DNA from: IOR16 sp034927775
Lineage (GTDB): Bacteria; Bacillota; Clostridia; Peptostreptococcales; Anaerovoracaceae
Assembly: GCA_034927775.1 (NCBI GenBank)
Contig: JAYFPL010000093.1
Location: 1 to 44,564 of the forward strand
Direction: 5' to 3'
DNA length: 44,564 bases
In this document: in pieces, positions 8,325 to 14,873 of the stretch
How the letters are laid out: each line of letters begins with the position of its first letter
How positions within the stretch are numbered: position 1 is the stretch's first letter
Notes under the pieces: model-generated
Databases searched by the model: none
The model's input: the letters and a program-made list of their open reading frames with translations, nothing else
Told to the model about the DNA's origin: nothing
Position numbers and translations under genes: made by a program

Positions 8325-8915
8325 ATGAATAAAGACAAAATAAAGGGGTTTTTGTCAGGAATGATTGTCACAACATTAGTATTAGGACTTTCTTTAACAT
8401 CATTCGCAGAGACCGGAACAAAAAACATATCCATTGGCTATAGTAATATTAAAATCTACATTAATGAGAAACTCACAGCAATGAAAGATCCTAAGGGAAA
8501 TGCAGTTGAACCATTTGTTTATAATGGAACTACCTATGTCCCACTAAGAGCCATAAGCGAAGCTCTTGGACAAGAAGTATCATGGAATAATTCTACAAAA
8601 TCAATTTACGTAGGAACTCAGCCGGCAGATATATCAAATTGGAAAGAAGAATATGAGTTTTCTAACGGAAACTATACCTCCGGAACAGATTTCTCTGCTG
8701 GAACATATACAATAACAGCCGTAAAAGGCGGAGGAAATGTTAGCTCCAGCAACTTACTTTCCGGTGGAATTAATGCAATCATGGGGACACCTGATAAAAA
8801 TTCTGAAATCGGATTGGACAATTTCTATAAGCAAGAATATAAAAATATTTCTTTACCTTCAGGAACAATTCTTAAAATTGATGGCGTGACAATTAGATTA
8901 ACAAAAGTAAAATAA
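8325..8915 (+). CDS. Secreted stalk-domain (copper amine oxidase N-terminal-like) protein
   Basis: This 196-residue protein has a Sec signal peptide (basic MNKDKIK, hydrophobic core, cleavage likely after SFAE near residue 29). Residues 35-98 form one stalk domain of the type named after the copper amine oxidase N-terminus, shown by VYNGTTYVPLRAISEALGQEVSWNNSTKSI. The C-terminal half has the pattern GTDFSAGTYTITAVKGGGNV...GGINAIMG followed by LPSGTILKIDGVTIRL, a beta-rich module found in exported proteins of Firmicutes with no settled function. No catalytic residues are evident. The ATG has AGGAGG upstream and a strong promoter of its own. It probably lies on the cell surface. A second stalk-domain protein is at 34659-36191. 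Confidence 0.85.
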   Translation: MNKDKIKGFLSGMIVTTLVLGLSLTSFAETGTKNISIGYSNIKIYINEKLTAMKDPKGNAVEPFVYNGTTYVPLRAISEALGQEVSWNNSTKSIYVGTQPADISNWKEEYEFSNGNYTSGTDFSAGTYTITAVKGGGNVSSSNLLSGGINAIMGTPDKNSEIGLDNFYKQEYKNISLPSGTILKIDGVTIRLTKVK

Positions 8916-9013
8916 AAACAAACGACCCTTCTAAAGCGAGTCGTATGTTATATCGGCAACCATGTGAAGCACAAAGCAAACCATAACTATTTATAAGTAA
9001 ATTGGAGGAAAAA

Positions 9014-9625
9014 ATGAAAAAAATAATTACAATTTTATTAGCAGTATTTATGTGCTTATCGATTGTTTCATGTCGTAATGAACCGTCACCAAGTGATGTA
9101 GTTAATTCCTATATGAAAGCTCTAAAAGAAAATGATACTACAACGATATCCAAAATATACTCTGGAAACACGGAAGCTGCAAATTTTTTAGACGTTGCTG
9201 GTGTCGACACAGAATCATATAGTGAGGAATTTGTTTCCACATTGAAAGAAAAATTATTATCGTTTGAATATACATTGTCTAACGAAAAAATCGACGGTGA
9301 TACTGCAACGGTTGATGTCACAATAAAAACATATAATTTTGGGGAAACCTTTAAAGCAGCAGTAGCCGATTATTTTCAAAAAGCACTTTCCATGATTTTT
9401 TCAGATGTATCCGACGAAGAAATGGATGCGCTTATAGAAAGTACTGTTATTGAACATTTAAACAATGCAACTTTTGACTATGAAAAGACAGCTGCGATTA
9501 AATTAACCAAGACTGATGAAGGATGGAAAATTGATGATTTTGAGGACAACACAGATATTATCAATGCATTAACTGGTGGTTTAATCGATTTTGCAACAGA
9601 AATGTCAGATGCATTTAATGAATAA
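9014..9625 (+). CDS. Lipoprotein with DUF4878/NTF2-like domain
   Basis: This 203-residue protein has a lipoprotein signal peptide: MKK, a hydrophobic core and the lipobox IVSC with the lipidated cysteine at residue 20. The mature part begins with PSDVVNSYMKALKENDTTTISKIY, a pattern seen in DUF4878 and related NTF2-like extracellular domains, and ends in an acidic tail. The ATG at 9014 has TGGAGGA upstream; the TTG at 9002 overlaps that site. It follows the stalk-domain gene by 98 bases with no strong terminator between them (only a 5-bp ACGAC/GTCGT stem near 8927-8943), so the two may be co-transcribed. The ligand is unknown. Confidence 0.8.
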   Translation: MKKIITILLAVFMCLSIVSCRNEPSPSDVVNSYMKALKENDTTTISKIYSGNTEAANFLDVAGVDTESYSEEFVSTLKEKLLSFEYTLSNEKIDGDTATVDVTIKTYNFGETFKAAVADYFQKALSMIFSDVSDEEMDALIESTVIEHLNNATFDYEKTAAIKLTKTDEGWKIDDFEDNTDIINALTGGLIDFATEMSDAFNE

Positions 9626-9662
9626 GTATAAAATTATTCTTATGCAAAAAAACTATAAGTAA

Positions 9663-9708
9663 AAAACATTCTATCGTAGACAAATCTTTGTTTACGATAG
9701 AATGTTTT
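9663..9708. terminator. Strong bidirectional terminator
   Basis: A 16-bp perfect stem (9663-9678 with 9693-9708), extended by ACAAA/TTTGT inside to give about 21 bp, is A-rich at its base on both sides. It separates the converging lipoprotein gene and the VanZ-like gene. Confidence 0.9.
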
Positions 9709-9731
9709 TATATTTATACATTTTATTTTAA

Positions 9732-10652
9732 TCAGTTATCACTTTCCCACATCCAAACTAAAACAGCACTACACTTTTTATCATCGGATATTAATAATTC
9801 AACACTTTGCTTTTTATCTTTTATCAATTCTACAAATTCTTCTTTAGAAATTTGATCATAAGTACAAATTGTTTTTTGTACATTTCCATTCGGAGAATAT
9901 TGCGCACCCAACAATTTTGTAAAGAATTGTGTATTATTATCAACGATACATTGATAATCCTCTTTTTCTTCGGTCTCCGTTTTCTCATCATAAATAATGG
10001 TATATGTAATTAAAATGTCTCCCTCGATATTGGTACATACTGCACTTTTATTAAAGTCATCCTCCGATAATTCTCCTAAAATTTCTTGATTAATTACTTC
10101 AATTTGTGCAGGGAGTATATTGGGCTGATATAACCACAACGAAAGCACACCGCACATACCAAAGACGCTAAGAAACGTCAATGTACCAATTCTTGTTTTT
10201 ACTTTATAGTCAATCTTTTTTAAAATGTTAAAATACAGTAAAGCACCGACAGCTGCACCTAGTGTATTTAATATCAAATCGTCAATATCAGTCATACCAA
10301 TCCCAAAAACATATTGAGAAAGTTCAATTGTTAAACTAACAAGAAAACAATATAGAACTGTTTTTTTTAAGTTAACATTCTTACATAATACTGGTAAGAG
10401 GATTCCCATTGGAATAAAGATTGCAAAATTACCAAGGGTGTTCTTTAAAAGAACATCAATCGATCTTGTAGGATTAAGAAAATCCAGCAGAAACTGAAAC
10501 GGCAACAAGCTAAGTGTTCTAAAATCTGTACAAAAACCAGTTTTGAAAACAATTATTTTTAATAATGCTAAAAGATAAACAAGTAAAACACCCCAAATTC
10601 CAATTGAAACGATAATTGAAAAAATAGAATTCTTTTGTGTGTTTTTCTCCAT
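9732..10652 (-). CDS. VanZ-like membrane protein
   Basis: This 306-residue protein has an N-terminal transmembrane segment, then a VanZ-like domain with the signature GNFAIFIPMGILLPVL, the Glu-Gln pair in IELSQYVFGIGMTDIDD and NTLGAAVGALLYF, all in membrane helices up to about residue 160. A further helix (residues 165-185) leads to a C-terminal domain of about 120 residues predicted outside the membrane, with no cysteine pairs. VanZ proteins give low-level teicoplanin resistance in Enterococcus, but most family members have unknown function. The ATG at 10652 has AAGGAG nine bases upstream; the TTG at 10661 is too close to it. It is a single-gene unit. Confidence 0.85.
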   Translation of the reverse strand: MEKNTQKNSIFSIIVSIGIWGVLLVYLLALLKIIVFKTGFCTDFRTLSLLPFQFLLDFLNPTRSIDVLLKNTLGNFAIFIPMGILLPVLCKNVNLKKTVLYCFLVSLTIELSQYVFGIGMTDIDDLILNTLGAAVGALLYFNILKKIDYKVKTRIGTLTFLSVFGMCGVLSLWLYQPNILPAQIEVINQEILGELSEDDFNKSAVCTNIEGDILITYTIIYDEKTETEEKEDYQCIVDNNTQFFTKLLGAQYSPNGNVQKTICTYDQISKEEFVELIKDKKQSVELLISDDKKCSAVLVWMWESDN

Positions 10653-10783
10653 TGTATTCAACTCCTTTTATTGTCTTTATTATTAGAATTATTATAATGT
10701 TTAAATGATATCTCACATTCTTTACAAAATTCTTGTTGAAATCCTTACATATTTATTAAAAAACAAGATTAAGTTTCTATATT

Positions 10784-11719
10784 CTATTGTTCTTCAGATA
10801 CTTTTTTTCTTTCTTCTTTCTCTTTTTCCTCACTTTCAAAACAAACCGGATTTACATGTACCATGCAATGTTTAACCCTTGGAAAATCGTTTTCAATTGC
10901 GTCATGTATTTTATGTGCAATTTCATGAGTGTAATTTAATGTTTCATTACCATTTGCCTGAATCTCAATATCTACATAAATTTTCTCTCCAAATAAACGG
11001 GTTTTTATTTGGTCAATTCCCAATACCCCTTCCTGCTCTGTAATTACAGTCTTAATTCCTTCAATAAATGCATCATCACAAGCTTTATCCATCATTTTCT
11101 CTATAGAATCAATAAAAATATCATAAGCTGCTTTTATAATGAAAAGACATATAATGATACTTGCCACCGGATCAAGAATTGGTAGACCAAGCCTAGCCCC
11201 AAATATACCAGCAAAGCTCCCTACAGAAGAAAGTGCATCCGAACGATGATGCCAAGCATCAGCCATTAAAGCTCCCGATTGTATCTTTTTCGCGGCATTT
11301 CTTGTATACCAAAACATACCTTCTTTAATTACCATTGAACTCACAGCTGCAATCAATGCCAAAGGTCCGGGAATGATTAAATTTTCTTCATGAGCTGAAA
11401 TAATTTTCATGAATCCAGAATATCCAATACCCATTCCGATAAAACCAAGAGTAGCCGCTAGTAAAATGGCAGCCACACATTCGATGCGTTCATGTCCGTA
11501 AGGATGTTCCTTATCCGATTCCTTTGTTGCCATTTTTACCCCTATGATAACAATAAAAGTACTAAACACATCCGAAGCTGAATGAACCGCATCGGATACC
11601 ATTGCACTAGATTGGGCAAATATTCCAGCAAAAAGTTTAAATAAAGATAGTAAAATGTTTACTAAAATACTGATTAAAGAGACTTGCATTACAACTTTTT
11701 GAGTCATTGATTGTTCCAT
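10784..11719 (-). CDS. Cation diffusion facilitator (metal efflux)
   Basis: This 311-residue CDF transporter exports divalent metal ions in exchange for protons. Six helices are visible. The transport site residues are SDAVHSASD in helix 2 and HHRSD in helix 5, and HPYGHERIE follows helix 2. The C-terminal cytoplasmic domain (about residues 210-305) has the ferredoxin-like fold pattern and a His-containing tail (HEIAHKIHD, KHCMVHVNP), then a run of Glu/Lys. ATG at 11719 has TTGGAGG upstream; the ATG at 11740 lies before that site and is rejected. The leader carries a NiCo-riboswitch-like structure, so the substrate may be cobalt, nickel or a related metal. Confidence 0.92.
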   Translation of the reverse strand: MEQSMTQKVVMQVSLISILVNILLSLFKLFAGIFAQSSAMVSDAVHSASDVFSTFIVIIGVKMATKESDKEHPYGHERIECVAAILLAATLGFIGMGIGYSGFMKIISAHEENLIIPGPLALIAAVSSMVIKEGMFWYTRNAAKKIQSGALMADAWHHRSDALSSVGSFAGIFGARLGLPILDPVASIIICLFIIKAAYDIFIDSIEKMMDKACDDAFIEGIKTVITEQEGVLGIDQIKTRLFGEKIYVDIEIQANGNETLNYTHEIAHKIHDAIENDFPRVKHCMVHVNPVCFESEEKEKEERKKVSEEQ

Positions 11720-11810
11720 AAGAAGATCCTCCAAGGGCATTGAGCTTATCTTTTTTCTCTTAAAAGAAACGAAAAATATATATTCGATGTTACTTTAATT
11801 GGTTTTGTTT

Positions 11811-11920
11811 AAAAAAAAATCTATGGAACATGCTACTGTCCCACAGATGTAATTCATCTGCTGCCACTCTCTTTCGCAGCCCGGAGTATAAACCTTATTG
11901 TTTAACCCCTGATCAGTTTA
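11811..11920 (-). promoter_or_regulatory. NiCo (czcD) riboswitch-like leader with overlapping terminator
   Basis: On the minus strand, bases 11920 to 11832 can fold into a four-way junction: P1 ACTG/CAGT, P2 GGGGTTAAAC/GTTTATACTCC, P3 GCTGC/GCAGC and P4 CAGATG/CATCTG. The junctions hold GGCAGC and GGGACAG, the kind of conserved G-rich strings known for the NiCo riboswitch. The final GGGACAG can pair instead with TGTTCC (TGGGACA with TGTTCCA, 11837-11843 and 11824-11830) to make a terminator followed by nine T. Metal binding would then prevent termination and switch on the CDF exporter. The match is from memory of the family, not a model search. Confidence 0.68.
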
Positions 11921-12035
11921 TGATTTAAATTTTAACTTTCTTTTTATAGAATAATATCTAGTGCAAAACGAATACAAAAAGATTTAGATTATTATAGTAT
12001 ATTACAATGAATTTAGGAATGTGAGAAGAAAATTC

Positions 12036-12063
12036 ACTTTTTTTATTAAATACACATAGTATA
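12036..12063 (+). promoter_or_regulatory. Candidate sigma-K (late mother-cell) promoter
   Basis: CATAGTATA at 12055-12063 fits the sigma-K -10 form CATAnnnTA exactly, and an AC at 12036-12037 lies 17 bases upstream. Transcription would begin about 20 bases before the start codon of the Cys-rich gene. A short motif like this can arise by chance, and an alternative TATAGT lies at 11994-11999. Confidence 0.4.
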
Positions 12064-12091
12064 TATAAACCCAGCGAAGGGAGGTGCGATT

Positions 12092-12247
12092 ATGTGTTGC
12101 TCTCGTTACTGGTGTTGCTACACTAATTGCTGCAGATGCGGTTGTAGATGCTGTTGCCGATGTTGCTGTAGATGTGGTTGTAGATGCTGCTGCAGATGTT
12201 GTTGCAGATGCTGTTGCAGATGCTGCTGCCGTAGATGTGAAGATTAA
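12092..12247 (+). CDS. Extremely cysteine-rich CCCR-repeat microprotein
   Basis: This 51-residue protein has 29 cysteines (57%) and 11 arginines. After a head of MCCSRYWCCYTNCC it is a run of four-residue units CCCR, with CGC in two units (RCGCR), ending in RRCED. The start has a near-perfect ribosome site (AGGGAGG, 12078-12084), a terminator follows directly, and the repeat is kept in one frame with synonymous TGT/TGC and AGA/CGA/CGT changes, which argues that it is translated. There is no signal peptide. Function is unknown; by composition it could be a disulfide-crosslinked spore or coat component or a metal-binding protein. The candidate sigma-K promoter favours the first. The metal-efflux gene next door makes the second worth testing. 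Confidence 0.8.
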   Translation: MCCSRYWCCYTNCCRCGCRCCCRCCCRCGCRCCCRCCCRCCCRCCCRRCED

Positions 12248-12254
12248 ATAATAC

Positions 12255-12280
12255 ACGCCTGCCGTAAGGCAGGCGTTTCT
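12255..12280 (+). terminator. Terminator of the Cys-rich gene
   Basis: ACGCCTGCC (12255-12263) pairs perfectly with GGCAGGCGT (12268-12276) around a GTAA tetraloop, followed by TTTCT. Confidence 0.8.
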
Positions 12281-12283
12281 AAT

Positions 12284-12306
12284 AAAAAAACGCCTCGATA
12301 GAGGCG
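12284..12306 (-). terminator. Terminator of the CxxC small-protein gene
   Basis: On the minus strand CGCCTC/GAGGCG (12291-12306) with a TATC loop is followed by a run of seven T (12284-12290). It is placed 24 bases after the stop codon at 12330. Confidence 0.8.
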
Positions 12307-12329
12307 AAATAATTATGCAAATACTTTAT

Positions 12330-12596
12330 TCAGTGTTCTCGGATTCCTTTACTACAAAAATCATGATAATTCATAAACCCATTTTTCTGGCATCGTATGT
12401 CCCATAATATGCAAACAGGTCTTCTTTTGCATTCTCCACATCGTACAGGCTGAATGCTTTCTTTGATTTCTTCTATCTCAATTGCCTGCTTTTCCAATAC
12501 TTCCGCTGCCTTAAAAGCAAAATATTTTGTTATCCACGATGGCGTTTCAAACTGAGCAATGATGCGCAGCCCTTTTGCTAGTTTTTGTGCCTTCAT
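12330..12596 (-). CDS. Phage-type small CxxC protein
   Basis: This 88-residue protein has a basic N-terminal half (MKAQKLAKGLRIIAQF), a helical segment KAAEVLEKQAIEIEEIKE and a C-terminal Cys cluster: VRCGECKRRPVC, then two more cysteines ending in DFCSKG. The VRCxxC...FCSxG layout resembles small zinc-binding-like proteins common in phages and prophages of Firmicutes, whose function is not known. The ATG at 12596 has AAGGAAGGG just upstream; the TTG at 12614 is not needed. No other phage gene is nearby, so it may be a lone relic. It converges with the CCCR microprotein gene, and their terminators lie side by side. Confidence 0.65.
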   Translation of the reverse strand: MKAQKLAKGLRIIAQFETPSWITKYFAFKAAEVLEKQAIEIEEIKESIQPVRCGECKRRPVCILWDIRCQKNGFMNYHDFCSKGIREH

Positions 12597-12699
12597 TTTT
12601 CCCTTCCTTTCCAACTCTCTCCTATTTTACCCAAAAAGTTTTTTCTTATTTGTGATAATGAAATTAAACATAAGGCTTTTATACATAATTTGTTTTTTG

Positions 12700-12728
12700 T
12701 TGAAACACGAATACTCTCAGTATATAAT
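12700..12728 (+). promoter_or_regulatory. Sigma-A type promoter of gltX
   Basis: TTGAAA (12700-12705) and TATAAT (12723-12728) are 17 bases apart. The resulting leader would be about 150 bases; it contains nested complementary segments GCAAATT/AATTTGC (near 12781 and 12847) and GACATT/AATGTC, but I recognise no known riboswitch or T-box there. Confidence 0.75.
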
Positions 12729-12885
12729 AAGAATGGTATGTCCAAAATTTATTAAAATAAAGAATTTAATCTAATTTAAAGCAAATTTTTTGTTACTTTA
12801 AATGATGACATTACCTATTATAACAAATGTCTATTGCTGCAACTTAATTTGCAAACAGATTTAAAATATTGAATGGAGTGAAAAA

Positions 12886-14535
12886 ATGGATTATAACAAA
12901 TTAGCAAATTTACTATTTCCTCAAATTAAAAAAACACCGGAAGATTACGAGGCAATGTATCCTCCAAGAAATTTACCGGAAGGTGCAAAAGTGACCAGAC
13001 TTGGTCCAAGTCCAACCGGTTTCATTCATCTTGGAAATCTATATGGAGCCTTTGCAGACGAGCGCTTAGCACATCAAAGCAATGGTGTATTTTTTCTTCG
13101 TATTGAAGATACCGATGATAAACGTGAAGTACAAGGCGCTGTACCTATGCTGATCAACGCACTGCATCACTTTGGAGTTCACTTTGATGAAGGAGCTACC
13201 ATTGAAGGTGAAACCGGAAATTATGGTCCTTACTATCAAAGCAAACGAGGAGATATTTATCAATGCTTTGCGAAACATCTTGTTTCCAAAGGCATGGCAT
13301 ATCCTTGTTTTCTAACGGAAGAAGAAATTGCAGACATAAGAAATGAACAAGAAAGCAAAAAATTAAATCCTGGAATTTATGGTACATGGGCAAAACATAG
13401 AGACCTTGCCTTTGAAGAAGTAATTGATCGTATTTCTTCCGGTCAGCCATACGTAATTCGGTTCCGTTCTAATGGAAGCTTGGAAAATCACTTTACTGTA
13501 ATAGACGGTATTCGTGGTGAGTTAACGATGCCGGAAAACGATCAGGATGTTGTAATATTAAAAAAGACAGGAATTCCAACTTACCATTTTGCACATGTGG
13601 TTGATGACCATCTTATGCGAACAACACACGTTGTTCGAGGCGAGGAATGGCTCTCATCCCTCCCAATTCATGTGGCTCTGTTTCAATCCCTAGAATGGCC
13701 TTTACCAACCTACTGTCATTCCACAGTCCTTATGAAAATGGATGGGGAAACAAAGAGAAAACTTTCTAAGCGAAAAGACCCTGAGTTATCCTTAGAATAT
13801 TATAAGCAAGAAGGTTATCACCCTTATGCTGTGCGTGAATACTTGCTAACGATATTAAACTCTAATTTTGAAGAATTCCGACTTGCTAACCCAACTGCTT
13901 CCATTGATGAATTCGAATTTACTACTGATAAAATGAGTAACTCCGGAACACTTTTTGATTTAGATAAGTTGAATGATATAAGCAAAGAAGTACTGGCAAA
14001 ATTAAGTGCGGAAGAAATCTTCTTCTTCTTACTGCAATGGGCTAAAGTATACCAACCAGGTCTTGCAGAATTAATGGCTGGAAAAGAGGAGCAAATGCTT
14101 CGAATTTTATCAATAGACCGTGGCGGCAATAAGCCACGTAAAGATTTAATCTATTGTCGTCAGATTTTCCACTTTATCAGTTATTTCTTTGATGATCATT
14201 TCGTGATTGAAGACGACTATCCAAAAGAAGTCTCTTTTAAAGATGTGAAAGAAATCTTAAATCGATACATCCAAATGTATGATGAAGCGGACGATCAAGA
14301 AGCATGGTTTGAGAAAATTCGAACCATTACAGCAGATTTAGGCTATGCAGTTAAACCAAAAGACTTCAAGAAAAATCCAGATCAATATAAAGGACATGTT
14401 GGTCATGTGAGCAATGTAATTCGATTGGCAATTACAGGACGCACAAATTCTCCTGATCTATGGGAAATCCAGCAAATCATGGGATTGCAGCAGGTTCGCG
14501 GTCGTATTGCACAAGCCTTTCAAGATATTGGATAA
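12886..14535 (+). CDS. gltX: Glutamyl-tRNA synthetase
   Basis: This 549-residue class I synthetase charges tRNA-Glu (and, where a GatCAB system exists, tRNA-Gln). The HIGH signature appears as IHLGN (residues 47-51) after RLGPSPTG, and the KMSKS signature as KLSKR (292-296) in KRKLSKRKDPELS. An N-terminal extension of about 36 residues precedes the Rossmann core, whereas the usual bacterial GluRS begins almost at the core. The C-terminal region ends with VGHVSNVIRLAITGRTNSP and IMGLQQVRGRIAQA, as in a clostridial subgroup of long GluRS. ATG is preceded by GGAGTG. A terminator follows. No sign of damage. Confidence 0.93.
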   Translation: MDYNKLANLLFPQIKKTPEDYEAMYPPRNLPEGAKVTRLGPSPTGFIHLGNLYGAFADERLAHQSNGVFFLRIEDTDDKREVQGAVPMLINALHHFGVHFDEGATIEGETGNYGPYYQSKRGDIYQCFAKHLVSKGMAYPCFLTEEEIADIRNEQESKKLNPGIYGTWAKHRDLAFEEVIDRISSGQPYVIRFRSNGSLENHFTVIDGIRGELTMPENDQDVVILKKTGIPTYHFAHVVDDHLMRTTHVVRGEEWLSSLPIHVALFQSLEWPLPTYCHSTVLMKMDGETKRKLSKRKDPELSLEYYKQEGYHPYAVREYLLTILNSNFEEFRLANPTASIDEFEFTTDKMSNSGTLFDLDKLNDISKEVLAKLSAEEIFFFLLQWAKVYQPGLAELMAGKEEQMLRILSIDRGGNKPRKDLIYCRQIFHFISYFFDDHFVIEDDYPKEVSFKDVKEILNRYIQMYDEADDQEAWFEKIRTITADLGYAVKPKDFKKNPDQYKGHVGHVSNVIRLAITGRTNSPDLWEIQQIMGLQQVRGRIAQAFQDIG

Positions 14536-14570
14536 AAATTAAAAAATAATTTTATATAAAATTTTATCGA

Positions 14571-14606
14571 AAAAAAAGGTTTTATTTTTCATAAAACCTT
14601 TTTTTA
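14571..14606 (+). terminator. Terminator of gltX
   Basis: AAGGTTTTAT pairs with ATAAAACCTT (stem within 14576-14600), followed by a T-run to 14605. The A-run at its 5' side makes it usable in both directions. Confidence 0.85.
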
Positions 14607-14685
14607 TTTTAAGTCACACATTTGACTCTCTGCGAATACCTTATAATACACACATATAAAATATAAAAAAAGCAGGTGATTAATA

Positions 14686-14790
14686 ATGTCAGACGGATGT
14701 GGTCTCCTACATGGAGAAGGTATTGATACCAGTTTGTTATTTTTCTTCTTGTTACTGGTTATCATTTTCTGCAATTGCTATACAAGATAG
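14686..14790 (+). CDS. Small membrane peptide, clostridial spore-peptide-like
   Basis: This 34-residue peptide reads MSDGCGLLHGEG followed by one hydrophobic helix (SLLFFFLLLVVIIFC-like, residues 17-29) and a CNCYTR tail. The start has AGGTGAT five bases upstream, and a clear terminator follows, so a real gene is likely. It resembles the short Gly/Cys-headed single-helix peptides with ...FFFLLLV.FCNC endings that are common in spore-forming Clostridia, distantly like YjcZ-type sporulation peptides. A CATATAAA at 14652-14659 could be a sporulation-type -10, but this is weak. Its function is not known. Confidence 0.65.
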   Translation: MSDGCGLLHGEGIDTSLLFFFLLLVIIFCNCYTR

Positions 14791-14820
14791 TCTTACATCG
14801 CGTATCAGGTAATTTGCAAA

Positions 14821-14845
14821 AGGGCATTGCGTTTCGCAATGCCCT
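14821..14845. terminator. Bidirectional terminator between the peptide gene and ahcY
   Basis: An 11-bp perfect stem (AGGGCATTGCG with CGCAATGCCCT) has a three-base loop. Pyrimidine-rich CTTCCTTTTT follows on the plus strand and TTTTGC on the minus strand. Confidence 0.85.
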
Positions 14846-14873
14846 ACTTCCTTTTTGTAATTTTTTTGCTTTA

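Noticed and set aside
10662..10783. Promoter for the VanZ-like gene
   Set aside because: A TATAAT is visible on the minus strand near 10690 but no acceptable -35 box lies at 16-18 bases, so I did not list it.
12131..12236. Simple DNA repeat (microsatellite) as the whole explanation of the CCCR tract
   Set aside because: The period is 12 bases but the codons vary synonymously while the amino acids stay the same, and a ribosome site and terminator frame it.
12002..12256. An 84-residue Ala/Ser/Thr-rich frame on the minus strand
   Set aside because: It is the antisense of the CCCR repeat; it has no ribosome site and is low in complexity only because the other strand is repetitive.
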